Positions 8,016 through 16,647 of a stretch of 64,000 bases of DNA are shown here, in pieces. The DNA comes from Rohdeia mirabilis (GTDB lineage Bacteria > Planctomycetota > UBA1135 > GCA-002686595). A program made the translations under genes and the position numbers. Each line of letters opens with the position of its first letter. The first letter of the stretch is position 1. Under the pieces are notes generated by a model. It was not told the origin of the DNA, searched no databases, and saw only the letters and a program-made list of their open reading frames with translations. The stretch spans positions 744,001-808,000 of the forward strand of contig CP036290.1 in the NCBI GenBank assembly GCA_007750655.1. The letters are read 5' to 3'.

Positions 8016-9362
8016 TCAGCCCGAGCGCGGACGCTCCACCCTCAGCGGCGCGTCGAGGTCGTCGCTCAACCCGTAGCGCAGGCGTTCGACCGGCAGGCCA
8101 CTGACGCGCGCCAAGGAATCGATCTCGGCCTCGAGCGTCGCGCGCGGGACGTCGTCGCCGCTCAACTGCAACGCGACGAAACGTCCATCGTCGAGCCGCG
8201 CCAGGGCCCGCACCGCTTCGCCGTCGTGGCGGCCCAGTTCGACCGCGTCCGAGCCGAAGAGGTCGCCGGCCGCGTGCCCGACGTGCTCGAGCGCGAAGTC
8301 GATGACCGCGTCCTGGAACAGACGCTCGAAGTCGGGCCGAATGTGCTCTTCCAGCACGCGCGCGCCGCGCCCCGCCTCGATCATCGACAGGTGCGGCTGC
8401 ACGTGGCGGAAGTGGAACGAGAGGAAGCGGTCGGCGATCCGGTAACGCCCCTTGCGACTGCGCAGCGGGTCCGGATCGGTCAACGGCACCGAGCGTCGCA
8501 CCAACCCGAGCTCGCGCAGGGTCGAGAGGTACTTGTTCGCGGTGGTCGAGTCGACGCCCACCTCGGCCGCGATGTCGCCGACCCGGTCGAGCCCCTTCGC
8601 CACCGCGCCCAGCAGCGAGTTGTAGGTCGCCGGCTGGTGGAACTCGCTGCGCAGGAGGAACTGGACCTCGTCGAACAGGTAGCCCTCCGGTCGCAGCACC
8701 TCGCGCATCAGGTTCGTCTCGAGGTCGATCTTCGTGTCGAAGCGCCGCAGGTACGCGGGCATCCCGCCGACGACCGCGTAGGCCAGCACGCGCTGCTCGA
8801 GGTTCCAGTCGTCGAAGAAGCGCAGCGAGTCGGCGGGGGAGAGGGGCTCGAGGCGCCGCTGGGCGGTGCGCCGTCCGAAGAGCGGCGAGCGTTCGGCCAG
8901 GACCTCGCGCTCCATGAACGACACCTGGCTCCCGCACAGCACGAGCATCAGCGAACTCTTCTTGCCGCGCGTGTCCCAGAAGCGCTGGAGCTGACTCGGC
9001 AGCCCCTTGTTCGCCTCGCACAGGTAGGGGAACTCGTCGAGCACGAGCACCAGGCGTTCGTCACCGGCGCGATCGGCCGCGAAGGCGAGCGCCGCCTGCC
9101 AGTCGTCGAAGCGCACGTTCTGCGCCAGCGGGTCGTCGAGGCACTCGGCCATCGACTGGGTGAACGCGGCCAGGTTGTCCTTCTCCCGCACCTGGGCGGC
9201 GAGGAAGTAGACGGCGCGCCGGCCCTCGCAGAAGCGCTGCAGCAGCTCGGTCTTGCCCACCCGGCGGCGGCCATAGAGCACGTAGAACTCGGGGCGGCCC
9301 GAGTCGGCCAGCTCTTCCAGGACGGCGAGCTCGCGGGCGCGGCCGATGAAGGGGTCGGTCAT
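8016..9362 (-). CDS. ATPase_2/DUF234-type P-loop ATPase with winged helix
   Basis: The protein has 448 residues. The Walker A is GRRRVGKT (31-38) and the Walker B is LVLVLDEFPYL with D109 and E110, the pattern of the archaeal-type ATPase family (PF01637). A winged helix follows (around DIAAEVGVDSTTANKYLSTL, about 270-300), then a C-terminal DUF234 nuclease-like region. These proteins are widespread, often solitary and poorly understood; links to mobile DNA or toxins have been suggested. The start is chosen because TATAGT lies 6 nt upstream of the ATG, inside a dyad that spans the start codon, so self-regulation is plausible. Confidence 0.85.
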   Translation of the reverse strand: MTDPFIGRARELAVLEELADSGRPEFYVLYGRRRVGKTELLQRFCEGRRAVYFLAAQVREKDNLAAFTQSMAECLDDPLAQNVRFDDWQAALAFAADRAGDERLVLVLDEFPYLCEANKGLPSQLQRFWDTRGKKSSLMLVLCGSQVSFMEREVLAERSPLFGRRTAQRRLEPLSPADSLRFFDDWNLEQRVLAYAVVGGMPAYLRRFDTKIDLETNLMREVLRPEGYLFDEVQFLLRSEFHQPATYNSLLGAVAKGLDRVGDIAAEVGVDSTTANKYLSTLRELGLVRRSVPLTDPDPLRSRKGRYRIADRFLSFHFRHVQPHLSMIEAGRGARVLEEHIRPDFERLFQDAVIDFALEHVGHAAGDLFGSDAVELGRHDGEAVRALARLDDGRFVALQLSGDDVPRATLEAEIDSLARVSGLPVERLRYGLSDDLDAPLRVERPRSG

Positions 9363-9400
9363 TGCAGTACTATACTGGCGCGTATCATACTGATGCAATG
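9360..9400. promoter_or_regulatory. dyad with back-to-back -10 boxes over the ATPase start
   Basis: The 41-bp stretch begins CATTGCA and ends TGCAATG, with TAT/ATA matches inside. On the minus strand TATAGT (9369-9374) lies 6 nt before the ATG at 9362. On the plus strand TATCAT (9383-9388) lies close to ATG codons at 9393 and 9398. The symmetry suggests a dimeric operator over divergent leaderless promoters. Confidence 0.5.
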
Positions 9401-9971
9401 GCCCGTTCTCGGGGGCTCTGGGGCCGTCTGGAGGCGCCGGAGGGGCCCTGGCGGAGCTCGGAAGGCTCGTGCGCGGTCCCCGGAGGACCTCCCGACGGGC
9501 CGCCCGGCGGAGTTCTCGACCTTCCGACCGTCCGCAGCGCTGTGGGCGACCCCGGGGCACCGCTGGTCCGCTCGTCCCCGCGCGCACGTGTGGCGAGCCG
9601 CCTTCCGGCCCCGCGCCACCGACCGACGGCCTCGCTGCCTCCCGTGGCGCTCCGTTTCGGGCCGTCATCGGGGGACCCGCTAGGGCTCGCGCACCATGGA
9701 ACGGCCCCGCCTCGGCGTTCTTCGGGTCGCTGCCGAGCCCCGGGCGCGCGCGCATCGCAGAACGGCCCCGTCCAGAGGGACGATGCCTGGACTCCACGCG
9801 TACCGAGGCGCGACGGACCGGCTCGCGGTCCGTCGTCTCGTTCCCGCCGTCCCCGTCCAGCCGCCGAACGCGGCCTTCGCACCCCGACCCGCCCTTCTGC
9901 CGCGCTCCGTCGCGACCGGTAGACTGGCGCCCCTCCTCGCCTCCGTTCGCAACGGCCTCTCGAACCAAGAT
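9401..9971. other. long upstream region, no supported gene
   Basis: About 570 bp lie between the dyad and the metalloprotease-like gene. A plus-strand frame opens at 9398 and runs to 9922, but its product is a proline/arginine-rich low-complexity chain with no domain. I therefore leave it out. Confidence 0.5.
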
Positions 9972-11711
9972 ATGCGCTCCACGTCCCGGACCACTGCACT
10001 CGCCGCCCAGCCCCTCGACGCCCCGAGCTTCGACGGCCTGTTCGCGCGGCTCCTCGCCCTCCTCGCCACCGCCGCCGCGGTCCTCGCGCTCGCGCCCCAG
10101 GCCTCCGCCCAGGGTGGCTACCGCGGAACGAAGCTCGAGAACATCGGCGTCGAGCTGCCCGTGCCGCGCCACTACGAACCGATCCCGGTCGACCCGCTCG
10201 AGGAGTGGGTCGTCCACAAGTGGGTCTTGCAGCAGTCGAAGATGCGCGAGCCGGAGAAGGACGAGTGGGGCAACGAGTATCCCAAGCCCTACCGTCCGAC
10301 CCTCGAGATGGTTTGGATCGACAACGTGCCCGATGCGGGGCCGATCACCGGTGGCGAAGGTACGCCGCCGCCAGTGCCCGGTGCGCGCAAAGAGCCTCGG
10401 CCGCAGAGCGAACCCACCAACTCGCTCGAGCGCTACCTCGCACGCGAGCCAGTAGGGGGGCGCTTGATGGGCGAGAGATTCGTGATCTATCCGGGCACCT
10501 TCGAGCTCGGCCCGGCGCAAGAGCAGAAAGACATCGACGACGAGAACACGGCGACGATGTACGAACTGCATCCTGGCCCCAACGGTCAGGACTTGGGCAA
10601 CATCCGCGCCTGGGCCTACGAGGTGAAGAGCGCCAAACGCACGATCGCGTTCATTGGCTACTGCGAGGAACCCGAGTGGAAGGACCACACGAAGATCTGG
10701 GAGCACATGGCGTCCAAGGTCGAGTTCTTCGCCCCGGACGGCAAGGACGCCGAGAAGCTACGCAAGGCCTACGCGCGTCGCCCGCAGTACGTCGACCCCG
10801 AGTTTAGGATCAAGATCATCCAGAACCTCGTTCGCGGCTGGGACTACAAGGATACCGAAAACTACATATTCATCTTCCGCGACAACCTCGAGAAGAGTCC
10901 CTTGTTGCGCCGCTTGATGACCGACATCGAAGCGATTCGCGAGCTGTACATCGAGCTCTTTCCGCCCTCCGGTCCGATCACTGCGGTTTCGACCGTCCGC
11001 ATCTGCAAGGATGAAGACGAGTACATGCAGTACGGCGGTCCGCCGGGTTCCGGCGGGTATTGGAATCCAGGTGCAGAGGAGCTGGTCTTCTACGACTACC
11101 CCGACAAGGAAGGCGAGAAGAAGGGAACGGGAACGGAGAACACGCTGATCGTCCTCTACCACGAGGCTTTCCACCAGTACATCTACTACTCGACCGGAGA
11201 GGTTGCACCGCACAGTTGGTACAACGAAGGCACGGGCGACTACTTCTCCGGCGCGCTGATCTCCGGCGGTAAGTACAAGAAGATGCAGGTCAACACGTGG
11301 CGCATCGAGTACATCCAGCAGATGATTCGCGACAAGCGGTTCATCCCTTGGCAGGAGATTACGAAGTTTTCGCAGGGTGAATACTATCGACAAGACCGCG
11401 TGGGCTTGTGCTACGCGCAAGGTTGGTCGATGATCTATTTCCTGCGCGAATGCAAGGAGGCTCGCGATCACGAGGTCTGGAGCAAGATCTTGGACATCTA
11501 CTTCAACGTGATGAAGGACGAGTACAACAAGGGGCTCGCTGAGGCGCTTGAAGGGCTCGCGGAGGGAGCAGAGCTGGACCCAACGGCCAAGTACATGATC
11601 GGTCTTGCGGCCCGCGACGTGGCCGTCGAGAAGGCCTTCGAAGGCGTCGACTGGTTCGAGATCGAGGAGGCGTGGAAGGAGTTCACGCTGTCCCTCAAGG
11701 TTCCGAAGTGA
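9972..11711 (+). CDS. secreted HEXXH metalloprotease-like protein
   Basis: This 579-residue protein is taken from the ATG that gives a proper signal peptide (about residues 1-47, ending ASAQG). The zinc motif HEAFH is at 397-401, followed 18 residues after H401 by E419 in WYNEGTGDYF. This is a gluzincin layout (HExxH, then Glu), resembling the DUF1570-type proteins abundant in planctomycetes. Residues 60-200 are rich in proline and charge. The substrate is unknown and secretion is inferred from the leader. A GC-rich hairpin at 11742-11775 ends the unit. Base composition is slightly less GC-rich than the neighbours. Confidence 0.82.
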   Translation: MRSTSRTTALAAQPLDAPSFDGLFARLLALLATAAAVLALAPQASAQGGYRGTKLENIGVELPVPRHYEPIPVDPLEEWVVHKWVLQQSKMREPEKDEWGNEYPKPYRPTLEMVWIDNVPDAGPITGGEGTPPPVPGARKEPRPQSEPTNSLERYLAREPVGGRLMGERFVIYPGTFELGPAQEQKDIDDENTATMYELHPGPNGQDLGNIRAWAYEVKSAKRTIAFIGYCEEPEWKDHTKIWEHMASKVEFFAPDGKDAEKLRKAYARRPQYVDPEFRIKIIQNLVRGWDYKDTENYIFIFRDNLEKSPLLRRLMTDIEAIRELYIELFPPSGPITAVSTVRICKDEDEYMQYGGPPGSGGYWNPGAEELVFYDYPDKEGEKKGTGTENTLIVLYHEAFHQYIYYSTGEVAPHSWYNEGTGDYFSGALISGGKYKKMQVNTWRIEYIQQMIRDKRFIPWQEITKFSQGEYYRQDRVGLCYAQGWSMIYFLRECKEARDHEVWSKILDIYFNVMKDEYNKGLAEALEGLAEGAELDPTAKYMIGLAARDVAVEKAFEGVDWFEIEEAWKEFTLSLKVPK

Positions 11712-11741
11712 TCTCGGGCGCCAGCGCGCTCTGACGGATCA

Positions 11742-11775
11742 GCGGGCCGTCGCGCACACGAGCGCGGCGGCCCGC
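11742..11775 (+). terminator. GC-rich hairpin between convergent genes
   Basis: GCGGGCCG plus CGCGC pair with GCGCG plus CGGCCCGC around a 6-nt loop. The hairpin lies 30 bp after the stop at 11711 and could also serve the convergent CPBP gene. Confidence 0.55.
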
Positions 11776-12000
11776 TCCCGTTCGAGCGCACCTGCATGGG
11801 AGGTTGGTCCATCCGCGCGGGAGCCACACGGCCTGCACGGGTTCGCCCACGTGGCTGCTGCACCGTCAGAAGTTCCCGGTCTGGCATCGCGGTGCTCCTC
11901 GATCGGACGCGAGGTCGACGCGGCTCGGTCCACGAGCGCGGGCCGGGGCGTCGTGCACTCGCCGGAACTCGAGCGCGCCACAGCATCGACGCGCAGCGCT

Positions 12001-12777
12001 TCAGTCGACCGACTCGCTCCTCTCGTCCATTCGCGACTTTCGGAACAAGAAGAGAGCGAGAACGCCCGCCGCGAACAGGCTGCCTGCGTTCTCGATGCTC
12101 AGCGGCTGGAACCACTGGATCACACCGTTGACGGCCGTGTGCGAAACCGTCGCCACGAGCACACTGCCTCGCGAGCGCTGGTACAGCCAGGTGAAGTAGA
12201 ACGTGTAGACGAAGTAGAAGGGGGCCCAGGCCAGGAAGCCCCACGGTCCCCACTCGCTGTATCCGACGACCCAGAAGAAGGGCATGTGCCAGAGCATCCA
12301 CATCAGCCCGAGCCTGAGGCTCGCGCCGGTCGGGCTGTACCGCTCGAGCAGCCGCGGAAGTGCGTAGCCGCGCCAGACGACTTCCTCCAACCATGCGAAG
12401 AGAAGGATGCCGAGCAGGCCGAGGCCAAGAGCGGGCGTGAAGTTCCAGGACCCGCGCCAGAACAGGTTGGCGCCCAGGAACATGCCCACCAGGATCAACG
12501 CTGCCGGCACCAGCGCGAGTAGCCAGGGCTTGACCTGGAGCGGAACGATGAAGGTCTTGCCGAGGAAGCCGACGACGGTCCGCCATCCGCCTTCACGAAG
12601 TGCGAAGAGGACGGCCAGCGGCACGAAGCCCATGCTTCCGAGCGTGCCCAGCAGGACGTACGTGTCCCCTTCGGGCGTGTTCCACTTCGATTGCCCGGTC
12701 AACGCCGTCCACGAGAAGGCCCAGGTCCAGACCAGGACGACGATCAGGAAGACCGAGGGATTCGACTGGGACTTCAT
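12001..12777 (-). CDS. CPBP-family intramembrane metalloprotease (CAAX protease-like)
   Basis: This is a 258-residue multispanning protein. The ABI/CPBP motifs are complete: EEVVWRGY with E131, E132 and R136; H164 in MLWHMPFF; and H213 in TVSHTAVN. Members are membrane proteases; in bacteria some process peptides or confer bacteriocin immunity. I use the ATG at 12777 because the hydrophobic N-terminus follows directly. A longer frame back to 12993 adds 72 mostly basic residues with a lone CPAC pair and may be non-coding. The gene stands alone, convergent with the metalloprotease-like gene. Confidence 0.82.
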   Translation of the reverse strand: MKSQSNPSVFLIVVLVWTWAFSWTALTGQSKWNTPEGDTYVLLGTLGSMGFVPLAVLFALREGGWRTVVGFLGKTFIVPLQVKPWLLALVPAALILVGMFLGANLFWRGSWNFTPALGLGLLGILLFAWLEEVVWRGYALPRLLERYSPTGASLRLGLMWMLWHMPFFWVVGYSEWGPWGFLAWAPFYFVYTFYFTWLYQRSRGSVLVATVSHTAVNGVIQWFQPLSIENAGSLFAAGVLALFLFRKSRMDERSESVD

Positions 12778-13177
12778 GTCGTGTATCGCGTCCGAGTTGA
12801 CGAAGTGGCCCGACCCATCGACGGAGGAAGGGAGGGCCGCGTTGCCGCAAGCGGGGCAAGGACTGGTGGGCTTCGGAGCGACACCCGTTCGCCCAGTTCC
12901 CATCCTGCCGCGCGGCCACCAGCCGAACAACGTCTCCACACCAGCCGTCGGCCAGCACTCCTGTCGAGGTCTCCGCCTTCGACGGCGCGACATGCAGCGG
13001 GCCGAACCGCCGGCCGGCCGAGCGCGTCGCTCCAGGTGTCGGGGGGGGACTGTCGGGGTCGCCGCGGCCGCCTCGAACGCAGAGCGCTCCGCCCACCCAG
13101 GTGGACGGAGCGCTCTGGCCTATCGCTGGCCGCGCGGGCCGCGAGCACCCTGCGCGGGTGCCTAGGTGCTCGGGTGC
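12778..13177. other. intergenic 400 bp with one hairpin
   Basis: This stretch holds the terminator-like hairpin at 13081-13116 and the upstream region of the CPBP gene. A longer N-terminus of that gene would enter it. No other gene is supported. Confidence 0.5.
13081..13116 (-). terminator. hairpin after the outer-membrane barrel gene
   Basis: AGAGCGCTCCG pairs perfectly with CGGAGCGCTCT, and inside them CCACC pairs with GGTGG. The hairpin lies 62 bp past the stop at 13178. The groEL hairpin at 53270 has the same two-part design. Confidence 0.6.
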
Positions 13178-14437
13178 CTAGAAGTACAGCGTCGCCTGGG
13201 CGAAGCCGACCTGACGCTTGTCGTTGTCGATGCCGTAGCCGAGTCCGACGTGCAGGCCGTCGCGGATCATCTTGCCCGCGAGCAGGTTGAACTCGAAGTC
13301 GCCCTGCTGGGTGACGCCGGTGCCGCGGTCGAGCGTCAGGAACGACGCCGTGCACTCGATCTCCGAGACCGGCGTGAAGCCGAAGCTCAGCTGGTTCGTG
13401 TCCAGGTTGCTGCGCCACGCGCCGCCGTACTGGTGCAGGAGGCCCGCCGAGTTGAAGTCGGCCGGGTTCACGTGCAGCGCGCCCTGGCTGCCCGTGCGGG
13501 TGAACGACACGTTGTGCAGGATGCCGCCGATCGGCTCCTCGAAGGTGTGCTCGAGCACGGCGCGGTAGGCCGAGACGTCCTTGCCGCCGTCGACGGTGCG
13601 GTGGGCGAACTGCGCCTCCCACTTGATGTCGGCGGGCAGCAGGCCGCTGGCCTCGACGCCGACCCACGAGTCGTTCGAGCGCCCCGTGAACTCACCTTCG
13701 GCGGTGCCCATCATGTAGTAGCCGTCGACCTTCTCGAGGCCGCCGCCCTCTTCGACGTTCCAACGGACCGTCGTGCCGACGAAGCGCTCGCCGCCACCTG
13801 CGAGTTGGGCCTGGAGCGGGCCGTAGTTGTCGAACGCGAAGACCTCGGCGTCGAAGTCACCGAAGCTGCGCGCGAGCCAGACGCCCGTGAAGGTGGCCGG
13901 GTACTGCAGGTAGTCACAGGACCCGAGGATCAGGCCGTTCGCGAGGAAGTACTCGCTGCGCCCGACGCGGATGCTCTCTTCGAACCCGAAGGCGTCGTCG
14001 AGTTGCATGTACGCCTGCGAGATGCCGTTGAAGTTCTGACGCGAGAGGATGCCGTCCGGATCGTTCTGGAACGGCTGCGCGTCCGAGTACGGTTCGGCGC
14101 CCGCCCAGACCTCCGAGAAGTTGTACTCGAGGAACGCGGTCGCGTACTCGTTGACGGTGAACTCGAGCTGGAGGCGCGCGCGCGTCGTGCTCTGGTCCGC
14201 GTCCGCGTACGGCTTGTCGCTCGGCGAGTCCGCCATGCGGTTCCGGAAGCGGATGTCGCCCGTGAACTTCAGGCTCTCGGCGCGCAGGCTGACGCCGGTC
14301 TCGACCTTCGGGACCTCCTCGGGCGGAGGGGCGAAGCTGAAGCACCGGTTGTGGAACGTGTAGCACTGCTGTGCGACGGCGCTCTCGGCCATCAACACCG
14401 ACGCAGCGAGTGCGGCGGCAGGTAGGAAACGATTCAT
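13178..14437 (-). CDS. outer-membrane beta-barrel (alginate-export/porin-like) protein
   Basis: The protein has 419 residues. A signal peptide covers about 1-22 (ending AVAQ). The mature protein consists of alternating amphipathic strands with many aromatic residues and ends in LYF, the C-terminal aromatic typical of outer-membrane barrels. Segments such as RARLQLEFTVNEYATAFLEY and LHVGLGYGIDNDKRQVGF resemble the Alginate_exp/porin superfamily. The substrate is not predictable. An in-frame extension to 14656 lacks export features and is rejected. The gene is monocistronic, with a terminator hairpin downstream. Confidence 0.8.
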   Translation of the reverse strand: MNRFLPAAALAASVLMAESAVAQQCYTFHNRCFSFAPPPEEVPKVETGVSLRAESLKFTGDIRFRNRMADSPSDKPYADADQSTTRARLQLEFTVNEYATAFLEYNFSEVWAGAEPYSDAQPFQNDPDGILSRQNFNGISQAYMQLDDAFGFEESIRVGRSEYFLANGLILGSCDYLQYPATFTGVWLARSFGDFDAEVFAFDNYGPLQAQLAGGGERFVGTTVRWNVEEGGGLEKVDGYYMMGTAEGEFTGRSNDSWVGVEASGLLPADIKWEAQFAHRTVDGGKDVSAYRAVLEHTFEEPIGGILHNVSFTRTGSQGALHVNPADFNSAGLLHQYGGAWRSNLDTNQLSFGFTPVSEIECTASFLTLDRGTGVTQQGDFEFNLLAGKMIRDGLHVGLGYGIDNDKRQVGFAQATLYF

Positions 14438-14741
14438 CGTTGTCGATCGTGGGGTTGCTGGGACGGTGGCCCGCGGTGCCAGATCGACTCGAGGAGGGCC
14501 GTAGGTGCTCCGAAAGGCGGCGCGCCTACGAGGGAGAATCGACCGATCCTCCGACCCTCCGCAGATCTGCACTGCGGATCGGTCGACGGCTGCGTCAGGT
14601 CGGGGGCAGCAGCCAGGGAAAGGTCGTGTGGTCGGCCACGGGCGGCACGGTAGCACCTCACGAGCGCGATGGGGAGCCCCTCGCGAATCGGGGACGAACG
14701 GCCCTGCCGTGGCACCGAGGCGCGCCCCGAGCGCTCGCCGT
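14438..14741. other. intergenic 304 bp, nothing recognised
   Basis: This is the gap between the sulfur cluster and the barrel gene, both on the minus strand. It should contain the barrel promoter. No clear box or hairpin was seen. Confidence 0.4.
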
Positions 14742-16256
14742 TCAGTCCCCGCGAAGGCGCCGGCTCGCCTCGGCCATGGCCGCCAGCTTGCGCTCCGCCA
14801 CCTCGGCCGTCGCGATCGGGTTGTCGGCGAAGGTCGCGAAGCCGCAGTCCGGGTTGAGGAGCACGCGCTCCATCCCGAACAGGTCGATCGCTCCCTGAGC
14901 CTTCGCCATGACCTCCTCGACCGTCTCGATCCGCGCGTGCTTCTGGTTCACCACACCGACGCCGATGCGCCGGTCGTCGGGGATCGCGCGCAGGATCTCC
15001 TGCTCGCCGGCCCGCGGGGTGCACATCTCGAGCACGAGCGTGCCGATCGGAACGTCCGCCAGCACCGGCAGGAGCGGGCGGTAGTCGCCCGTCAACGCCA
15101 CCGATTCATCGGTGGACCAGTTGCCGCGACAGACGTGCAGGGCGAGGCGCTCGGCCGGGAGTCCCGCGACCACGTCCTGGAGCAGGCCCTTCGCGAACGC
15201 GAGTTCGTCGTCGGTCGACCCGCGCTCGCCCAGCGCGCCGCACATGAAGCTGCGGCCGTTGACGCTCGCGCCGAAGGCGACCTCGGTCAGCACGGGTTCG
15301 TCCAGTTGGACGAGCGAGGCGCCGGTGGCGAGCAGGAAGTGCAGCTCCTCGCGCAGCACGCGCACGACGTCGCGCGCCAGGTCTTCGCGGTTCGCGTACG
15401 CGCGGTCGGAGATGCACTCCATCCACATCGTGCGCGTGAGCAGGTACGGCCCCGGCAACGAGACCTTGATCGGCTTGTCCGTCAGTTGGCGCGTGAACTC
15501 GACCTCGTGCACCGCGAGCGGACGGCTGCGACCCAGCGGGCCGAACACGGCCGGGTGGCGCACTTCCGACGCGGGCACGTCGAGCTCGGCCAGTTCGGCG
15601 GCGAACTCGTCCGGATCGTCGACGTAGGGCAAGAGGTCGGTGAGCGGCACGAGCTGGCAGTTGTCGAGCAGGCCGCCCACGAAGCTCGAGTAGTTGTCGC
15701 GGCGCTGTTCGCCGTCGGTGATCACATCGGCGCCCGCGCGGATCTGGGCCTGCACCGCGAGGCGCACGGCGTCGTCGGCCGTCGCGGCGAACTCGGTGTC
15801 GTCGAGGCGCCCCTCGAGACGCTGGTGCAGCGCGCGCAGGAGCCAACTCGGCCGCGGCCAACTGCCCACGCCCATGACGGCGAGGGCGGGCACGGGCGGC
15901 GCGTCGGCGGGGCGCGGCAGGCTGGCGGGGATCTTCACTTCCAAGATCGCCTGGGTGAGCGGCATGGACTCGCGCTCGGTCGCCGCGGTGCGCAGCGACC
16001 CCGCGTCGAAGGGTCCCTTCGACACGAGGTAGCTGCGGCGGTCCGAGAGCTCGATCTGCGAGACGAGCTCGTTCCCCGTGAGCCGGCACCACGCCGGCAG
16101 GTCCTCGGCCACCGTGGGTTCTGCGGACAGAATCTCGAGGAGCTGGCTCGGCCCGAGCGGATCGATGTGGCGTCGGATCAACAGCAACAGTCCGTTGCCG
16201 CAGTCCAGCGTGCCGCCGTCGAAGCTCGCGTCGGGTTGGTGGGGATGGTCTGTCAT
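14742..16256 (-). CDS. TusA-like domain fused to core-MetE zinc methyltransferase
   Basis: The protein has 504 residues. Residues 12-80 are a degenerate TusA/SirA-type fold (C19 in TLDCGNGLL, C57 in EDLPAWCRLTG). Residues 125-500 are the catalytic half of cobalamin-independent methionine synthase (MetE). All zinc ligands are present: H374 and C376 (LHVCRGN), E410 (LVLEMC) and C471 (NPDCGF). The N-terminal folate half of MetE is absent, and DGEQRRDNYSSF (181-192) resembles core-MetE and thiol-transferase relatives. It should methylate, or otherwise alkylate, a thiol bound to zinc; donor and acceptor are unknown. It is the last gene of a tight cluster, 28 bp after the DsrE-like gene. Confidence 0.85.
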   Translation of the reverse strand: MTDHPHQPDASFDGGTLDCGNGLLLLIRRHIDPLGPSQLLEILSAEPTVAEDLPAWCRLTGNELVSQIELSDRRSYLVSKGPFDAGSLRTAATERESMPLTQAILEVKIPASLPRPADAPPVPALAVMGVGSWPRPSWLLRALHQRLEGRLDDTEFAATADDAVRLAVQAQIRAGADVITDGEQRRDNYSSFVGGLLDNCQLVPLTDLLPYVDDPDEFAAELAELDVPASEVRHPAVFGPLGRSRPLAVHEVEFTRQLTDKPIKVSLPGPYLLTRTMWMECISDRAYANREDLARDVVRVLREELHFLLATGASLVQLDEPVLTEVAFGASVNGRSFMCGALGERGSTDDELAFAKGLLQDVVAGLPAERLALHVCRGNWSTDESVALTGDYRPLLPVLADVPIGTLVLEMCTPRAGEQEILRAIPDDRRIGVGVVNQKHARIETVEEVMAKAQGAIDLFGMERVLLNPDCGFATFADNPIATAEVAERKLAAMAEASRRLRGD

Positions 16257-16284
16257 GGAACTGAGGACGTTCGGTCCCGCGGAC

Positions 16285-16647
16285 TCAGTAGGAGATGCTC
16301 GGCGCGCCGCCGGCCATGAACTCGACGAGCTTGGCACCGCCGACGACCTTCGCGCCCGCGATCAGCTTGCCGTCGTCGAGGCCGCGCTTCTTGAAGCACG
16401 GCGCGCACACGTAGATCGTGCCGCCGGCCTCGGCGAAGTTCGTCATCAGGTCCTTGAGCGGCGCGAAGCCCTCTTCGGCGATGTCGTCGGCATAGCCTTC
16501 GACGGCGAGGTTCACGGCTTCGGTGCTCAGGAACACGAGCGTTTCCTGGTCCGAGCCGAGCGCCGCGTTGGCGACGACGAAGGCGACGGTCGCCTTGTCG
16601 GTGTCGTTCTTGGCGGCGGTCAGGGACACGCAGAATTTCTTGATCAT
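16285..16647 (-). CDS. DsrE-family sulfur-carrier-like protein
   Basis: The protein has 120 residues. It shows the DsrE/YchN-like alpha/beta fold pattern, with two cysteines in a CAPC pair (C81, C84) followed by KKRGL, where sulfur-carrying DsrE proteins hold their active cysteine. The ATG at 16647 overlaps the stop of the upstream gene by 4 nt (ATGA), which fixes the start and implies translational coupling. Its likely role is to receive or pass persulfide sulfur between the two TusA-like partners; this is inferred from family and context. Peroxiredoxin-like or redox-sensing functions are alternatives. Confidence 0.85.
   Translation of the reverse strand: MIKKFCVSLTAAKNDTDKATVAFVVANAALGSDQETLVFLSTEAVNLAVEGYADDIAEEGFAPLKDLMTNFAEAGGTIYVCAPCFKKRGLDDGKLIAGAKVVGGAKLVEFMAGGAPSISY

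Noticed and set aside
4989..9683. Plus-strand open frame of over 1500 codons
   Set aside because: It runs antisense through the CLC and ATPase genes and gives an Arg/Glu/His-rich chain with no domain. It is a by-product of high GC.
9398..9922. Possible gene downstream of the plus-strand half of the 9360 dyad
   Set aside because: The product is low-complexity Pro/Arg/Ser with no family, membrane or signal features.
12778..12993. Longer N-terminus of the CPBP protease with a CPAC pair
   Set aside because: A single CXXC in an Arg-rich leader is not enough for a zinc ribbon, and the membrane domain starts properly at 12777.
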